Source of the DNA: a bacterium UBP1_UBA4783
GTDB taxonomy: Bacteria > Krumholzibacteriota > Krumholzibacteriia > Krumholzibacteriales > Krumholzibacteriaceae
DNA length: 5,313 nucleotides
Direction: 5' to 3'
Assembly: GCA_002403075.1 (NCBI GenBank)
Contig: DHHB01000038.1
Location: forward strand, 1-5,313
The notes under the pieces: generated by a model
What the model was told of the DNA's origin: nothing
Databases searched by the model: none
Seen by the model: only the letters and a program-made list of their open reading frames with translations
Program-made: the position numbers and the translations under genes
Shown here: positions 4,777 through 5,313 of the stretch, one piece after another
Numbering within the stretch: the stretch's first letter is position 1
How the letters are laid out: every line of letters starts with the position of its first letter

Positions 4777-5313
4777 ATGAAACGCTCGATCCTCGCCGTC
4801 GTCGCGTTATTCGTCGTCGCCGCGCTCGGCTTCTCCGAAGCCGGTTCCTCGACCGTCGTCTGGACCCTGAAGCTCGATCCATCCGCAGTCCGCCTCGCGG
4901 AGGGCGGCTCCGGAGATCTCGAGGCGTCGGTCGGCGGATGGCCGAAGCTCGCGTTCGCCGGCCGGCCGGCCCTTCCGTACCGCGTCGTGAACGTCCTTCT
5001 TCCTCAAGGGGAAGAGGTCGTCTCGTTCCGCGTCGACGGACGGGACGAAACCTCCGCGGCCGCGGGCGCCCCGCTCGAGCCGTTCGGAGGGCTCCTGCGG
5101 GAGGACGGCGCGACGGCCGGGGCCGTGCTCGCGGCCGGCGAGGAAGGCGCGCTTTTTCCGGCCGATCGCGGCGTCTATCTCGGCACGAGCCGGTACCGCG
5201 GCTATTCGATCGCGTCGTTCGCGCTCTATCCGGTGCGCTGGGAAGCGTCGGACGGGCGTCTCCACGTCGCGGGCGGGCTCGTTCTCACCGTCGAGACGGG
5301 GCCCGCGGCGCGG
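4777..5313 (+). CDS. N-terminal part of a second exported gingipain-like (C25) protease: signal peptide and propeptide; 3' partial
   Basis: The frame runs open from ATG 4777 to the right edge (179 codons, no stop). Residues 1-22 form a typical Sec signal peptide: MKRS, a hydrophobic core ILAVVALFVVAALGF, and a likely cut after S-E-A. The rest resembles the gingipain/C25 propeptide. It has GRPALPYRVVNVLLPQGEEV (residues 62-81), then GVYLGTSRYRGYSIASFALYPVRW (132-155; YRGY and YPVR are the recurring parts), then a strand LHVAGGLVLTVET. In this family the propeptide keeps the protease inactive until export. Catalytic residues are not in view, so membership rests on the propeptide pattern and on the neighbouring C25 gene in the same orientation. 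It has its own strong promoter, a long structured leader and a good Shine-Dalgarno site, so it is transcribed separately from the upstream protease. It might instead be a non-protease T9SS cargo with the same N-terminal domain. Confidence 0.82.
   Translation, partial: MKRSILAVVALFVVAALGFSEAGSSTVVWTLKLDPSAVRLAEGGSGDLEASVGGWPKLAFAGRPALPYRVVNVLLPQGEEVVSFRVDGRDETSAAAGAPLEPFGGLLREDGATAGAVLAAGEEGALFPADRGVYLGTSRYRGYSIASFALYPVRWEASDGRLHVAGGLVLTVETGPAAR

Noticed and set aside
4807..5265. Open - strand frame opposite the second protease
   Set aside because: Charged, Arg-rich sequence without motifs; the + strand has a signal peptide, propeptide motifs, promoter and ribosome site.

Overview
The window is GC-rich DNA from a bacterium that secretes large multidomain proteases. 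The main clue is the C-terminal domain of the first protein: a 'YQNHPNPFNPST' motif, a 'VYDVSG' strand, a 'WDGRN..G..V.SGIYF' segment and a final 'RKLILLR'. This is the FlgD-like / type IX secretion (T9SS) type A sorting domain found in Bacteroidetes relatives and in FCB-group candidate phyla such as Krumholzibacteriota, Eisenbacteria, Latescibacterota, Zixibacteria and Fibrobacterota. High GC and the gingipain + Ig + FN3 + FG-GAP propeller + sorting-domain layout fit a high-GC candidate phylum better than a typical Bacteroidetes. The phylum is inferred, not proven.

Layout: (1) positions 1-4033, + strand, are the 3' part of a very long gene for a secreted peptidase family C25 (gingipain-like) protein; its start lies to the left of the window. 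(2) The 60-bp convergent gap 4034-4093 holds an imperfect inverted repeat. A strong intrinsic terminator for the + strand gene follows at 4103-4138 and lies inside the 3' end of the opposing gene. (3) Positions 4094-4546, - strand, are a small CxxCxxxxCC protein of the YkgJ zinc/iron-chelating family. (4) The 230-bp divergent gap 4547-4776 has an almost perfect sigma70-type promoter (TTGACA-17-TAGAAT). It is followed by a roughly 128-nt leader that folds on paper into a three-way junction, then a small terminator-like hairpin, then a Shine-Dalgarno site. (5) Positions 4777-5313, + strand, are the N-terminus (signal peptide plus gingipain-type propeptide) of a second protease of the same kind, cut by the right edge.

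Functionally this looks like a cluster of paralogous exported cysteine proteases, each probably made as a signal peptide / propeptide / C25 catalytic / adhesive Ig and propeller / sorting-domain precursor, with an unrelated housekeeping-like YkgJ gene between two of them on the other strand. The most novel part is the leader of the second protease gene. Its junction element and its terminator-like hairpin compete for the same GGCC-rich segments, which suggests an attenuator or riboswitch-like switch. The same inverted repeat also resembles an integron attC site. No tRNA, rRNA, CRISPR array or insertion sequence was seen.
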